This document shows, piece by piece, positions 29,901 through 38,369 of a stretch of 64,000 nucleotides of DNA (position 1 is its first letter; the number at the start of each line of letters is the position of its first letter). The notes beneath the pieces are model-generated. The model was given only the letters and a program-made list of their open reading frames with translations. It did not search any database and was not told the DNA's origin. Position numbers and translations under genes: made by a program. The stretch covers positions 1-64,000 of the forward strand of contig NZ_JALOBS010000008.1 of NCBI RefSeq assembly GCF_023228165.1, written 5' to 3'. The DNA comes from Methylomonas sp. GTDB lineage: Bacteria > Pseudomonadota > Gammaproteobacteria > Methylococcales > Methylomonadaceae.

Positions 29901-30575
29901 ATGCTCGCTACCAAACAAAAAAACCTGGCATTAATACTGTTGGTATTTTTAGCTGCCACCGTATTTTTTTCGGATCAATTGACCCTAGAAGCATTCAAAG
30001 ACAATAAATCGTTCATCGCCGACTTCATTACGGAAAACTACCTTTTATCGGTGATGCTGTTCTTCCTGTCCTGCATTATTTTTGTTAATTCGCCGATTCC
30101 CTTTGCCGCCGCCATCAAGATGTTAAGCGGATTTTTCTTCGGCTTTTATATGGGCGCTATTTACAATATTGCCGCCACCATCCTGGCTTGCGTGGTGGGC
30201 TTCGGCATTAGCCGCTATGCGTTCAAAGACTTGTTTGAACGGATGTATTATGAACGCATCAAAACAATTGAATCCAATATTGAGGAAAACGGCTTTTATT
30301 ATTTCCTGTCGCTGAGGCTGGTGATGGTGGTGCCTTATTTTTTAATCAATATCCTGGCCGGTATTTCCAGAGTTTCCTTTAAAAAATATCTGCTGAGTAG
30401 CGCACTGGGGGTGATGCCGGCCTCGTTCGTCTACGCCAATGGCGGCAATAAGCTGGAACACATTAACTCAATCGACGAATTGTTTAGTCCCGGACTTATT
30501 ACCTCCATTTTACTGATTGCCCTAATGTCTTTATCGCCGCTATTAGTCAAAAAATACCGCCATGCCAAACAGTAA
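29901..30575 (+). CDS. VTT-domain (TVP38/TMEM64 family) inner-membrane protein
   Basis: A 224-residue protein with about five membrane helices. The VTT core is visible: FVNSPIPFAAAIKMLSGFFFG, then GAIYNIAATILACVVGFGISR, and later RLVMVVPYFLINILAGISRVSF (each given in part). Family members (also DedA-related) are linked to membrane lipid scrambling and membrane homeostasis; no specific substrate can be read here. The ribosome site is weak. It is convergent with the nuclease-fold gene, 24 bases apart. Confidence 0.82.
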   Translation: MLATKQKNLALILLVFLAATVFFSDQLTLEAFKDNKSFIADFITENYLLSVMLFFLSCIIFVNSPIPFAAAIKMLSGFFFGFYMGAIYNIAATILACVVGFGISRYAFKDLFERMYYERIKTIESNIEENGFYYFLSLRLVMVVPYFLINILAGISRVSFKKYLLSSALGVMPASFVYANGGNKLEHINSIDELFSPGLITSILLIALMSLSPLLVKKYRHAKQ

Positions 30576-30599
30576 GTCATACCCCGGCTTCCAGGCGGT

Positions 30600-31442
30600 T
30601 CAAAACAGCTCGAACCGGGCCAGATAACCGAAATGATCGGAGACGATGGGGTAGAAATCTTCATTAAAAATGCTATCAATGGCGCGAATTCTGAGCGGCT
30701 GGCCGTTACGCTTGAAAATATGGTCGATACGTTTCGGCGGCCCGTATTCCCAGCCGTCGATCCGGCCATGGTAGCTGGGCTGGTAAAACCGCTGCGGATG
30801 GCATTCGTAAAGTTGATCCACATATTCGCCGTTGCCGACGATATGATGATAGGCTTGCTCGCCGGCGGGGGCGTTAAAATCGCCCACCATTAAATCTGCT
30901 CTGACGCCGAAATACCGACGCGACTCGATGAGTTGTTTGAGCCGGGCATATTCTTCGAAAAAACCATGGTGCGCCCAACTCAAATGCACATTGGCAATAT
31001 GCAGCAAGCCGAACCAGGGCACGTCGATGCAGGATACGGTGACATTCCGCGACATGTAATGGTCTTTACGCCGGTCATTCGATACATAGGCAGAATAATT
31101 ATGCTGCATGGGGTAGCGACTCAGGATGGCGGTACCTTCCCGCCAACGGTAAAAGCCGATGTGGCTCCAGTCTTGATGAATGTGATACCAGCGGCCCCAA
31201 TGGCGCAATTTGTTGCAAATTCTAAACGCCATATTGGAAGGCGACTCGCCATAGGGATGGGTTATCGGATCATGCATATACTCGCCCACCTCCTGAAAAC
31301 AGATTACGTCGATATTCAAGTGGGCAATGGCCTCGGCGATGATATGCACCTCCCGCTCGTGATGATGCATGGTTTCGAAACAGCAATGGCGGGGGTGTTG
31401 TTGGTAGGTATGCAGATTTAATGTCAGTAGGGACAGTTCCAT
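30600..31442 (-). CDS. Endonuclease/exonuclease/phosphatase-fold protein
   Basis: A 280-residue cytosolic protein of the EEP superfamily. Motifs are LLTLNLH at the N-terminus, CFQEV with the metal-binding Glu near residue 51, ANVHLSW, MVGDFNAP and the C-terminal SDHFG with the catalytic Asp-His pair. It has no signal peptide and is rich in His and Tyr. Substrate (DNA, phosphoinositide-like or other phosphodiester) cannot be told from the sequence. It lies downstream of the two secreted phosphatase-like genes on the same strand but is 140 bases from them. Confidence 0.8.
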   Translation of the reverse strand: MELSLLTLNLHTYQQHPRHCCFETMHHHEREVHIIAEAIAHLNIDVICFQEVGEYMHDPITHPYGESPSNMAFRICNKLRHWGRWYHIHQDWSHIGFYRWREGTAILSRYPMQHNYSAYVSNDRRKDHYMSRNVTVSCIDVPWFGLLHIANVHLSWAHHGFFEEYARLKQLIESRRYFGVRADLMVGDFNAPAGEQAYHHIVGNGEYVDQLYECHPQRFYQPSYHGRIDGWEYGPPKRIDHIFKRNGQPLRIRAIDSIFNEDFYPIVSDHFGYLARFELF

Positions 31443-31503
31443 ATATGCGGCTTCGCTGTAATCACGCCGTTACCCAAGCTTTATTGGGTTAAACAAATGC
31501 CAA

Positions 31504-31539
31504 GCAAGGGGCGACAAACATCCGCCTATCGCCCCTTGC
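31504..31539 (-). terminator. Perfect 11-bp hairpin after the phosphoesterase gene
   Basis: GCAAGGGGCGA (31504-31514) pairs perfectly with TCGCCCCTTGC (31529-31539) over a 14-base loop. It lies 45 bases after the stop of the minus-strand gene at 31584. The following T-tract is only moderate, so it may act as a terminator or as an RNA-stabilising hairpin. Confidence 0.5.
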
Positions 31540-31583
31540 CGTTCAACACATTAGACGCGTTAATGCCGCGCCGACAAAGCCAT

Positions 31584-32672
31584 TTAGTGGCTCAACACCA
31601 CCGGCGAAAAGGAAAACACATTTTCGCTTGAGGGATCGACAGTCATTTCAATCCAGCTGTTTTCAAGGCTGCCGAATACTTGTACCCGGTTGAAGTTGCT
31701 GGTCAAGGTGCCGTCTTCGTTAAACATGGCTTTATCGATTTTGTAGTAGTGAGAATCGCCATGCACCAACAGCACCTGGCCGTCGAAACTCTGGGTTTCG
31801 TTGACCAAGGTGTTGAAGAAATCGGTATAACCGTTGTTGCCATCCAGCTGCGGCAAAAAGTCGTCTTGGTAGCCGCCGTCGCTTAGTTCAAATGGGAAGT
31901 AAATGTCCGCTTGAATCAAAACCACGATAGCGGCATTACCGTTTTCTCTGGCTTTGGCAAATGACGCCTGCAGCCATTCGACATTTTTCTGGTTGCGGGC
32001 TTGAAATTCCGCCGTGGCCGCGGCGCAATCCGCTTGGGTGCGATTCGATTTATTGGTGCACTGTTTAGCGGTAGCAACCAAATTATTGTTACTGCCGGGC
32101 ACATGCAGCGCTACGAATTCGACATCGCTTTTAGTAAAGCGGCTGTTTTCGGAATACGCTTGGCCCAGTTCGCCTTGACGCTCGACCGCCATGGGATGCT
32201 TACCTTGGGAAAGGTTTTCGCTAAAGAACGTGCTGCGCAGGTAGCCTAGACGCTCGATAGGATCGTAACCGCCGTTGTTGGTGCGGTGACAATCCGTCCA
32301 TTCGTTATCGCCCAGCGAATAAAGGGTTGGGGCATTCAAGCTGTCGAAAATATCGATAACATCCTGACCAATCGCTTGATCTGTGCACAAGGAGCTACCG
32401 TTTTTGGTATCACCGGCAAACAAGGTGAAATCGAGTTTATGCTTATTCATTGAATCAATGGTTTGCTCAATCTGAATCGATTTTACGGTCGCATCGTCGC
32501 TATAAAACTCGTCACCCCACAGCGCCACTTTTAATGGCTTGCTTTTATGGTGATGTTCTCCGCGACCTGTTTCGTCATGATGTTTGCCATGCTTGGAATC
32601 AGCCGTGGCGGCGAAAGGAGAAAGCGCGGCGATTGAAACCGCCAGCAGGGTCATGTGAGCAAAGTTTTTCAT
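31584..32672 (-). CDS. Secreted metallophosphoesterase-like protein with His-rich N-terminus
   Basis: A 362-residue periplasmic or secreted protein. The signal peptide ends near FAATA; the mature chain opens with a His-rich stretch (KHGKHHDETGRGEHHHKSK). Calcineurin-type metal motifs follow in the expected order: ALWGDEFY (Asp), FAGDTKNG, SLGDNEWTDCH (the GDNE signature) and VHGDSHYY near the end. The usual first motif DxH is altered to GDEFY. The substrate is unknown; organic phosphate is plausible because a PhoX-like gene lies upstream on the same strand, 480 bases away. Confidence 0.75.
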   Translation of the reverse strand: MKNFAHMTLLAVSIAALSPFAATADSKHGKHHDETGRGEHHHKSKPLKVALWGDEFYSDDATVKSIQIEQTIDSMNKHKLDFTLFAGDTKNGSSLCTDQAIGQDVIDIFDSLNAPTLYSLGDNEWTDCHRTNNGGYDPIERLGYLRSTFFSENLSQGKHPMAVERQGELGQAYSENSRFTKSDVEFVALHVPGSNNNLVATAKQCTNKSNRTQADCAAATAEFQARNQKNVEWLQASFAKARENGNAAIVVLIQADIYFPFELSDGGYQDDFLPQLDGNNGYTDFFNTLVNETQSFDGQVLLVHGDSHYYKIDKAMFNEDGTLTSNFNRVQVFGSLENSWIEMTVDPSSENVFSFSPVVLSH

Positions 32673-33153
32673 GTTAAATCTCTAAAAGTATTGGTTGGCT
32701 AACGAGGTACATGTAAGAAATATGTACCCGGCCACAATACAATTTGAATATGACGAACCCATTACATGCGCCTATTTACGCCGCTACCTTTCACACTTCA
32801 AATTTCGCTGCCTCATTTCCCGCTCGCCCCACCCCTGACTGGCGAGGAGAGGGGCTTGGCAAGCTACTCCGGGAGAGCGAAATAGAGGCCGTCAATAAAC
32901 CGGAATTTGCACTACGATGACCCTAGACATAAAAAAGGGCTTGCTTTTTACGACAACCCCTTAATCACGCTTCAGTTTGACTGGTTTATCTGCAAGCCCG
33001 GCATCACTCCAAGGTTATACTCGGCGCACTTCAAATGTCCGTATAAAACTCTCCTCTCGCTAACCCTCTCCAGCAGAAGAGGGTATTGAGCTGCCGAAAT
33101 TTGATGAGCAATAGGTATAACAACCGACTTGCAAGCAGTTCTTATTGCGCTGC
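32673..33153. repeat. Intergenic region with REP-like palindromic remnants
   Basis: A 481-base gap without a supported gene. Around 32815-32885, CTCGCC/GGCGAG and surrounding pyrimidine- and purine-rich arms form a long imperfect palindrome; a second at 33049-33083 has CCCTCT (33064-33069) pairing with AGAGGG (33078-33083). They resemble the CCCTCTCC-type REP elements spread between bacterial genes, here degenerate. No copies elsewhere in the window were found. Confidence 0.4.
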
Positions 33154-34701
33154 TTATTTAGCGGCTTTGACCAACTTATGGATAAAGTTGGTGTCATCGC
33201 TATTGGTGCAGGTTTTTACTTTATTGTGTTTGCCATCGTGGCGGTCATGGCCGCGGCCGTGATCATGATCATCGTTGTTTTCCGCCGCGCAAGGTGGCGC
33301 GATAACATTGGTGATATCCAGCAACCAGGTAGCGTCGCCCATGCCTTCGGTTGCATCCAAAGTACTTTCAGGATGCTGAACGTTAATGATGAACTCGGTT
33401 GGGTTGGCGGGATTGAAAATCATACCGGTATTCTCGGCGCCTTTAACCTGCAAGCTCAGGAAATGATCCACGGATTCGGCAACGCCGTCACCATCGGTGT
33501 CGCGCAGGAACCAGATGTCGCCGCCGACATTGTCGCCGTTCGGCCAATCTTCAACCATATAAATATTGCCCAGCGCGTCTTGAGCCAGGTTATCCGGAGA
33601 ATCGATATGGCCGGTGGTCGCCGCATGGCCAACGTTTTTCATAGTGCTTTCATCGGCGAATAAACGCACCATGGCTTTACCGTGACCCAGTTCCTCGACC
33701 GAATAAGCGGCCAGCTCTTCCGTGGCGGTAAAGTACAGTACTTCGTGGCCGTTTTTCAAATAGCCGACTTCAACGTCTTCCGGGCGGCGATAGGGTGTGC
33801 CGCCCAATTCATCGGCTGCCAGGCGGCCACCGCGATTAAAGTTATTGAACGGATCAACGGTAGTCAGAGCGACGCCATTCGCATCGGTGATCGCCACCCA
33901 TGACGCCATACCGGTGCGCTCGGCTGGGTTATGGTTAGGATAGGCGCCGGCCTGGCCAGATGCACTACCGCTGTAGTTTTCAACTTTCAGGACAAAGGAT
34001 TGACCCTTACTGTAATCGCCTTTGATTTTAGGCACGAATTTGTAGATAGAGCCCGAGCGGTCTTCATCGACAAAATACAAAGCGGTGCCGGCATGGTTAA
34101 AACGCAGACCTTCGTGAGACACATTAGGCACGCTTTCCAATTCGGTCACAATCACGGCTTGGCCGTTTTCGACATCCGCCATCGGGTTGGATACTTCAAA
34201 CAAGCGACCCTGGCCGGACCATTCTTCGCCCAACAAAAGGGTATTTTTCGGGGTCCAGGTGGCGGGATCTAGCGCGCCGAAATCGTTAGCCCAATCGCCG
34301 TTCGCACCGCCCATATCGCCTTTGAACAGATTAGTGGCTCTATCGGTTTTGCGGTCGTAACGGGTTAAACCCGCGCCGTATTGAACCTCATGCGGCAAAA
34401 AGATGTAACGGCCGGTTGGATCAAACGCACTCATGTCGGTCATGGAGGCACCGTCGCCAAGCCCAGGCACCCGAACTGTTGATTGCGATGGATCGGCTTC
34501 GATTTCGTGCAAGCTGGTCAGATTTTGGTAACTGACACCGGCTGGCACCTGCCAGGGCGAGTTCAATTCGTTGACATGATTCGGTACCTGAGCAACAGCC
34601 GCTGACTGTGTCAGCGGCATAAAAAATACATCCGTACCCGCGGCAGCCGTTTGCGCGCACGCCAACAACACACCGGTCAAGATTAAGTTCTTTTTATACA
34701 T
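33154..34701 (-). CDS. phoX: PhoX/DUF839-family secreted phosphatase-like protein with His/Asp-rich tail
   Basis: A 515-residue protein with a signal peptide ending QTAAA. It matches the DUF839/PhoX beta-propeller family: TDMSAFDPTGRYIFLPHEVQYGAG, LLLGEEWSG, VPNVSHEGLRFN, RRPEDVEVG and DSPDNLAQDALGNIYMVED are propeller segments (some given in part). PhoX enzymes are Ca/Fe alkaline phosphatases, but many DUF839 members are uncharacterised. Near the C-terminus is a metal-chelating stretch, DDHDHGRGHDRHDGKH. No twin-arginine motif is seen, unlike typical PhoX. Upstream lies a structured RNA element and a minus-strand terminator. Confidence 0.75.
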   Translation of the reverse strand: MYKKNLILTGVLLACAQTAAAGTDVFFMPLTQSAAVAQVPNHVNELNSPWQVPAGVSYQNLTSLHEIEADPSQSTVRVPGLGDGASMTDMSAFDPTGRYIFLPHEVQYGAGLTRYDRKTDRATNLFKGDMGGANGDWANDFGALDPATWTPKNTLLLGEEWSGQGRLFEVSNPMADVENGQAVIVTELESVPNVSHEGLRFNHAGTALYFVDEDRSGSIYKFVPKIKGDYSKGQSFVLKVENYSGSASGQAGAYPNHNPAERTGMASWVAITDANGVALTTVDPFNNFNRGGRLAADELGGTPYRRPEDVEVGYLKNGHEVLYFTATEELAAYSVEELGHGKAMVRLFADESTMKNVGHAATTGHIDSPDNLAQDALGNIYMVEDWPNGDNVGGDIWFLRDTDGDGVAESVDHFLSLQVKGAENTGMIFNPANPTEFIINVQHPESTLDATEGMGDATWLLDITNVIAPPCAAENNDDHDHGRGHDRHDGKHNKVKTCTNSDDTNFIHKLVKAAK

Positions 34702-34791
34702 TTCGACATTCCAGATTATTGAAGTGGAGCCGCAATCCTAACCAGCCAGTGTGACATTTTGATTAAGAAAAATAGATAGCTTTAGCTGAAA

Positions 34792-34823
34792 AAAGCCAAA
34801 AAAAATCCGGCAAAAAGCCGGAT
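34792..34823 (-). terminator. Intrinsic terminator upstream of phoX
   Basis: On the minus strand ATCCGGC, loop TTTTT, GCCGGAT is followed by a long T-tract. No minus-strand gene ends here: phoX begins 91 bases further downstream. It therefore ends either a leader RNA (attenuator) or an independent small RNA. Confidence 0.8.
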
Positions 34824-34845
34824 CAAGAGGAAGAAAAATGAATGT

Positions 34846-34935
34846 GCTTATCGGCACTGCTCTAAGAGACATCGGCTTCCAAAAAGTTCACGAATCAGTC
34901 ACCTTTGCCGATAAGCCATACCGAAATCCGTGAAC
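34846..34935 (-). ncRNA. Candidate structured RNA with pseudoknot-type helices
   Basis: Two perfect inverted repeats interleave. GCTTATCGGCA (34846-34856) pairs with TGCCGATAAGC (34906-34916), and GTTCACG (34886-34892) pairs with CGTGAAC (34929-34935). A third segment, ATCGGC (34871-34876), can compete for the GCCGAT at 34907-34912. The order gives an H-type pseudoknot or alternative folds. The minus-strand terminator at 34792-34823 follows about 20 bases later, so the minus strand is the likely transcript. It may be a cis-acting leader of phoX or a small RNA. No known riboswitch consensus was recognised. Confidence 0.5.
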
Positions 34936-35097
34936 CGTATCACCGAAGTGTAACTTTAGACCTTATCGATATATCCAAGATGCGGATTTGAATTGGACAT
35001 GCATCTGGATTTAACAGCACTGATTCCGGCCTGCGGTTCCGAAATAAACCAAAACCAGCTAAAATCCCACCCCTAAGTTTAGATAGCGGAGTGATAG

Positions 35098-35604
35098 GTG
35101 AGCATTTTAACGATTCTGGAATTTCCCGATAAGCGGTTGCGTACCGTGGCCGAGGAAGTCAACCAAGTCGACGACAACATCAAAACCCTGGTCGACGACA
35201 TGCTGGAAACCATGTATGCCGCCAAGGGTGTAGGCTTGGCCGCCACTCAGGTCAACGTGCACAAGCGGATTATTGTCATGGACATCAGCGAAGAAAAGGA
35301 CGAACCCATCTGCCTGATCAATCCGAAAATCATCGAAAAAGACGGCGAGGAAGAGTCCGAGGAAGGCTGTTTGTCCGTCCCCGGCTTTTTTGAAAAAGTC
35401 AGCCGCGCCGAACACATCAAGGTGCAAGCCTTAAACCGCGAGGGCGAAAACTTCCAGCTGGAAGCCCGCGAACTGCTGGCAGTCTGCATCCAGCATGAAA
35501 TGGATCATCTATTGGGTAAACTATTCGTGGATTATTTATCGGCTTTCAAGCGTAACCGCATTAAAGCCAAGTTGGAAAAAATTCACAAACAGCAAGGCCA
35601 ATAA
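35098..35604 (+). CDS. def: Peptide deformylase
   Basis: A 168-residue metalloenzyme that removes the formyl group from nascent N-termini. All three motifs are intact: GVGLAATQ (44-51), EGCLS (89-93) with the metal Cys91, and QHEMDH (132-137) with two His ligands and the catalytic Glu. The start is GTG at 35098 with GGAG seven bases before. It is followed eight bases later by fmt, the functional partner. Confidence 0.96.
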   Translation: MSILTILEFPDKRLRTVAEEVNQVDDNIKTLVDDMLETMYAAKGVGLAATQVNVHKRIIVMDISEEKDEPICLINPKIIEKDGEEESEEGCLSVPGFFEKVSRAEHIKVQALNREGENFQLEARELLAVCIQHEMDHLLGKLFVDYLSAFKRNRIKAKLEKIHKQQGQ

Positions 35605-35612
35605 GGAGCCGC

Positions 35613-36539
35613 ATGAGAATCATTTTTGCCGGCACGCCGGATTTTGCGGTACCCACCCTGCAAGCCCTATTAAATTCAAACCATGAAATTTGCGGGGTTT
35701 ACACCCAGCCCGACCGGCCCGCCGGTCGCGGCCGCAAACTGACGGCCGGCCCGGTCAAGCAATTGGCGCAAACCCATCTGATTCCGGTTTTTCAACCGGA
35801 AAATTTCAAACAACCGGAAGCTCTGGCCCAATTAGCCTCGCTGAATGCTGACTTAATGGTGGTAATCGCTTACGGTTTGATTTTACCGCAAGCGGTAATT
35901 GATACGCCTCGCTTGGGTTGCATCAACGTACACGGCTCTCTGTTACCGCGTTGGCGCGGTGCCGCGCCGATTCATAGAGCCCTGATGGCCGGCGACCACA
36001 AAACCGGTATCACCATCATGAAAGTGGTGAAAAAACTCGATGCCGGCGACATGCTGCTGAAAGTGGAATGCCCGATCAGCGTCACCGACACATCCAGTAG
36101 CCTACATGACCGGCTGGCAACATTGGGTGCGGAAGCTCTGGTTAAAGTGCTTGACCAATATCAACAAGGCACGGTTATGGCCGAAGCGCAGGATGAGGCC
36201 CTGGTTACCTATGCGCATAAACTGGAGAAACACGAAGCGGTGCTGGACTGGACGAATTCCGCTATTCAGCTGGACCGCAAAATTCGCGGCTTAAATGCCT
36301 GGCCGGTGGCGCAAACCTTGTTTAAAGGCGAAGTGCTGCGGGTCTGGCTTTGCGCTTTAACGGATAAAACCAGCACCTTGCCCGCCGGCGGCATCGATTG
36401 CGCCGAGCACCATCTGGATGTGGCAACCGGCGATGGCGTGCTGCGCCTGCTGGAAGTACAGCTACCCGGCGGCAAACGCATTGCCGGCCAGGATTTTCTG
36501 AATGCGCATGCCGCCGACGGCGTGCGGTTGGGATTATGA
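35613..36539 (+). CDS. fmt: Methionyl-tRNA formyltransferase
   Basis: A 308-residue enzyme that formylates initiator Met-tRNA using 10-formyl-THF. The formyl-transfer site is at 106-108 (N106, H108 in CINVHGSLLPRWRGAAP) and a conserved Asp is in KKLDAGDM; the C-terminal OB-like domain is present. AAGGAG precedes the ATG. Its stop overlaps the rsmB start as ATGA. Confidence 0.96.
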   Translation: MRIIFAGTPDFAVPTLQALLNSNHEICGVYTQPDRPAGRGRKLTAGPVKQLAQTHLIPVFQPENFKQPEALAQLASLNADLMVVIAYGLILPQAVIDTPRLGCINVHGSLLPRWRGAAPIHRALMAGDHKTGITIMKVVKKLDAGDMLLKVECPISVTDTSSSLHDRLATLGAEALVKVLDQYQQGTVMAEAQDEALVTYAHKLEKHEAVLDWTNSAIQLDRKIRGLNAWPVAQTLFKGEVLRVWLCALTDKTSTLPAGGIDCAEHHLDVATGDGVLRLLEVQLPGGKRIAGQDFLNAHAADGVRLGL

Positions 36540-37831
36540 ATTTACGCGGCTGCGCGGCTCAAATTTTAGCGCGGGTGATTAGCGATGGCCATTCTCTGAC
36601 CGCTGCGCTGGATAGCCAGCTGCCCAAACTGAAGGACCACCAGGATCGGGCCTTTGTACAAGCTATCTGTTACGGGGTGATACGGCATTACTTTGCCCTG
36701 GATTGCCTGCTCGGGCAATTACTGGAAAAGTCTTTAAAAGCCAAGGACGGCGATATCAAGGCTTTGCTGCTGGTGGGTCTCTATCAGTTGCAACATATGC
36801 GGGTCAAGCCGCATGCCGCCGTTTCCGAAACCGTGGCCGCCACCAAGCACAAACCCTGGTCCAAAGGCCTGGTCAACGCCGTTCTGCGACGCTATTTGCG
36901 CGATGCCGAAACACTTAACACGAAATGCGCGACCGACCAACAGGCCGAACTCAACCATCCCCATTGGCTAATCAAACAATTGAAAACCAATTGGCCGGAG
37001 CACTACCGACAAATATTATCCGCCAACGACCTGCCACCGCCCATGGCCTTGCGGGTCAATCTATGTCAAAACAGCCGCGAAGACTATCTGCGGCAGCTTA
37101 ATCTGCAAGGCATAAGCGCGCAAACGGTTGCCCATTGTCCCAGCGCGTTAATTCTGGACGAGCCGCTGAATGTCGATCAATTGCCCGGTTTTAGCGAAGG
37201 GCGCGTTTCGGTTCAAGACGTGGCCGCGCAATTGGCCGCCGGCTTGTTGGATGCCAAACCGGCCGACCGGGTACTGGATATTTGCGCGGCGCCAGGCGGA
37301 AAAACCGCCGCTATTTTAGAACGGCAACCCGCCTTGCAATCCCTGCTGGCCATAGATATAGACGCCAACCGCCTGCAACGCGTCACCGATAATTTGCACC
37401 GTCTGCAGTTGCGAGCCGACACCCTGGCAGCCGACGCCGCCAACCCGCAAAGCTGGGCTGCGGGCCGCCTGTTCGAACGGATATTATTGGATGCGCCCTG
37501 CTCCGGGTTTGGCGTTATTCGCCGCCACCCGGACATTAAACTGTTACGCCGGGAATCCGACATTGCCGCCCTGCGGGATTTACAAGCCAAAATCCTCGCC
37601 GCCGCCTGGGATCTGTTGGCGCCGGGCGGCATACTGCTGTACGCCACCTGTTCGGTATTGAAACAAGAAAACGAACTGCAAATCGCCGATTTTTTAAATC
37701 GCCACCCCGCTGCAACAGAACTGACTATCCACGCCGCTTGGGGTATGTCCCGTCCTCATGGCCGGCAAATTCTCACCGGCGACTCGCAAATGGACGGCTT
37801 TTATTATGCCAAGCTTGGCAAAGCCGTTTAG
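36536..37831 (+). CDS. rsmB: 16S rRNA (cytosine-967-C5)-methyltransferase
   Basis: A 431-residue enzyme with an N-terminal NusB-like RNA-binding domain (residues 1-140) and a C-terminal SAM domain. SAM motif I is DICAAPGGKTAA; the two cysteines of the m5C mechanism are C322 (DAPCSGFGVIRRHPD) and C372 (ATCSVLKQENE). The start is the ATG at 36536 overlapping fmt. The longer frame from 36398 lies inside fmt and is Arg/Cys-rich noise. Confidence 0.95.
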   Translation: MNLRGCAAQILARVISDGHSLTAALDSQLPKLKDHQDRAFVQAICYGVIRHYFALDCLLGQLLEKSLKAKDGDIKALLLVGLYQLQHMRVKPHAAVSETVAATKHKPWSKGLVNAVLRRYLRDAETLNTKCATDQQAELNHPHWLIKQLKTNWPEHYRQILSANDLPPPMALRVNLCQNSREDYLRQLNLQGISAQTVAHCPSALILDEPLNVDQLPGFSEGRVSVQDVAAQLAAGLLDAKPADRVLDICAAPGGKTAAILERQPALQSLLAIDIDANRLQRVTDNLHRLQLRADTLAADAANPQSWAAGRLFERILLDAPCSGFGVIRRHPDIKLLRRESDIAALRDLQAKILAAAWDLLAPGGILLYATCSVLKQENELQIADFLNRHPAATELTIHAAWGMSRPHGRQILTGDSQMDGFYYAKLGKAV

Positions 37832-38369
37832 CCTCGGCCTGATCCTGTGCCTGAGCCTCTGGCCATTTTTCAGCGCGGCGGATCCTTATGCCGCAATCAT
37901 CCGCCAAGCGGACTTGATCCAAGCCGGCGCCGACCTGCAAATTCAGGCCCGCATCGATTACCGGCTCAGTCCGACCGCCAAGGAAGCCCTGCATAAAGGC
38001 GTGCCGCTGACCTGGATAGTCGACTTAAATATCCGCGAAGTCGGGCGTATCTGGGACAGCACCTTGTATCAGCGGGAACGGCCTTATAAGATTCAATTTC
38101 ACGCCTTGTTGAACCAATATGAAGTAGTGACACCCGAAGACGACGGCGAAATGTTTTTAACGCTCAATGCAGCGCTGAACTTTATGTCCGGCCTGCATGA
38201 CGACACACAGCTCGCCGTCGACCTGATCCAACCCGGCCAACGCTATTATCTGGCAATTAAATGCCGGTTCGACCGCGAGGCGCTGCCGGTTCCACTACGA
38301 CCTTTTGCTTACCTGGACACCCAATGGTTTCTCTCCAGTGACTGGACACTATGGCCTATTCAAAAATAA
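37806..38369 (+). CDS. DUF4390 protein (secreted, upstream of ntrY)
   Basis: A 187-residue protein with a signal peptide (FSLGLILCLSLWPFFSAA). It matches the DUF4390 family by its WIVDLNIREVGRIWD and ERPYKIQFHALLNQYEV segments. Function is unknown, but it nearly always lies between rsmB and the NtrY-type kinase, suggesting a periplasmic partner of the kinase. The start is the ATG at 37806, overlapping rsmB by 26 bases; its end overlaps ntrY by 19. Confidence 0.8.
   Translation: MPSLAKPFSLGLILCLSLWPFFSAADPYAAIIRQADLIQAGADLQIQARIDYRLSPTAKEALHKGVPLTWIVDLNIREVGRIWDSTLYQRERPYKIQFHALLNQYEVVTPEDDGEMFLTLNAALNFMSGLHDDTQLAVDLIQPGQRYYLAIKCRFDREALPVPLRPFAYLDTQWFLSSDWTLWPIQK

Noticed and set aside
29768..30007. 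79-codon frame overlapping the VTT gene start
   Set aside because: Overlaps a clear membrane-protein gene in another frame; no ribosome site or family.
34702..34790. Pho box for phoX
   Set aside because: Only one TGTCAC half-site was found (near 34750); the 11-base-spaced second half is absent, so a PhoB site is not supported.
34792..34935. Known riboswitch classes (c-di-GMP, SAM, glycine, fluoride, guanidine)
   Set aside because: Compared by eye with remembered consensus cores; none fits, so no class name is given.
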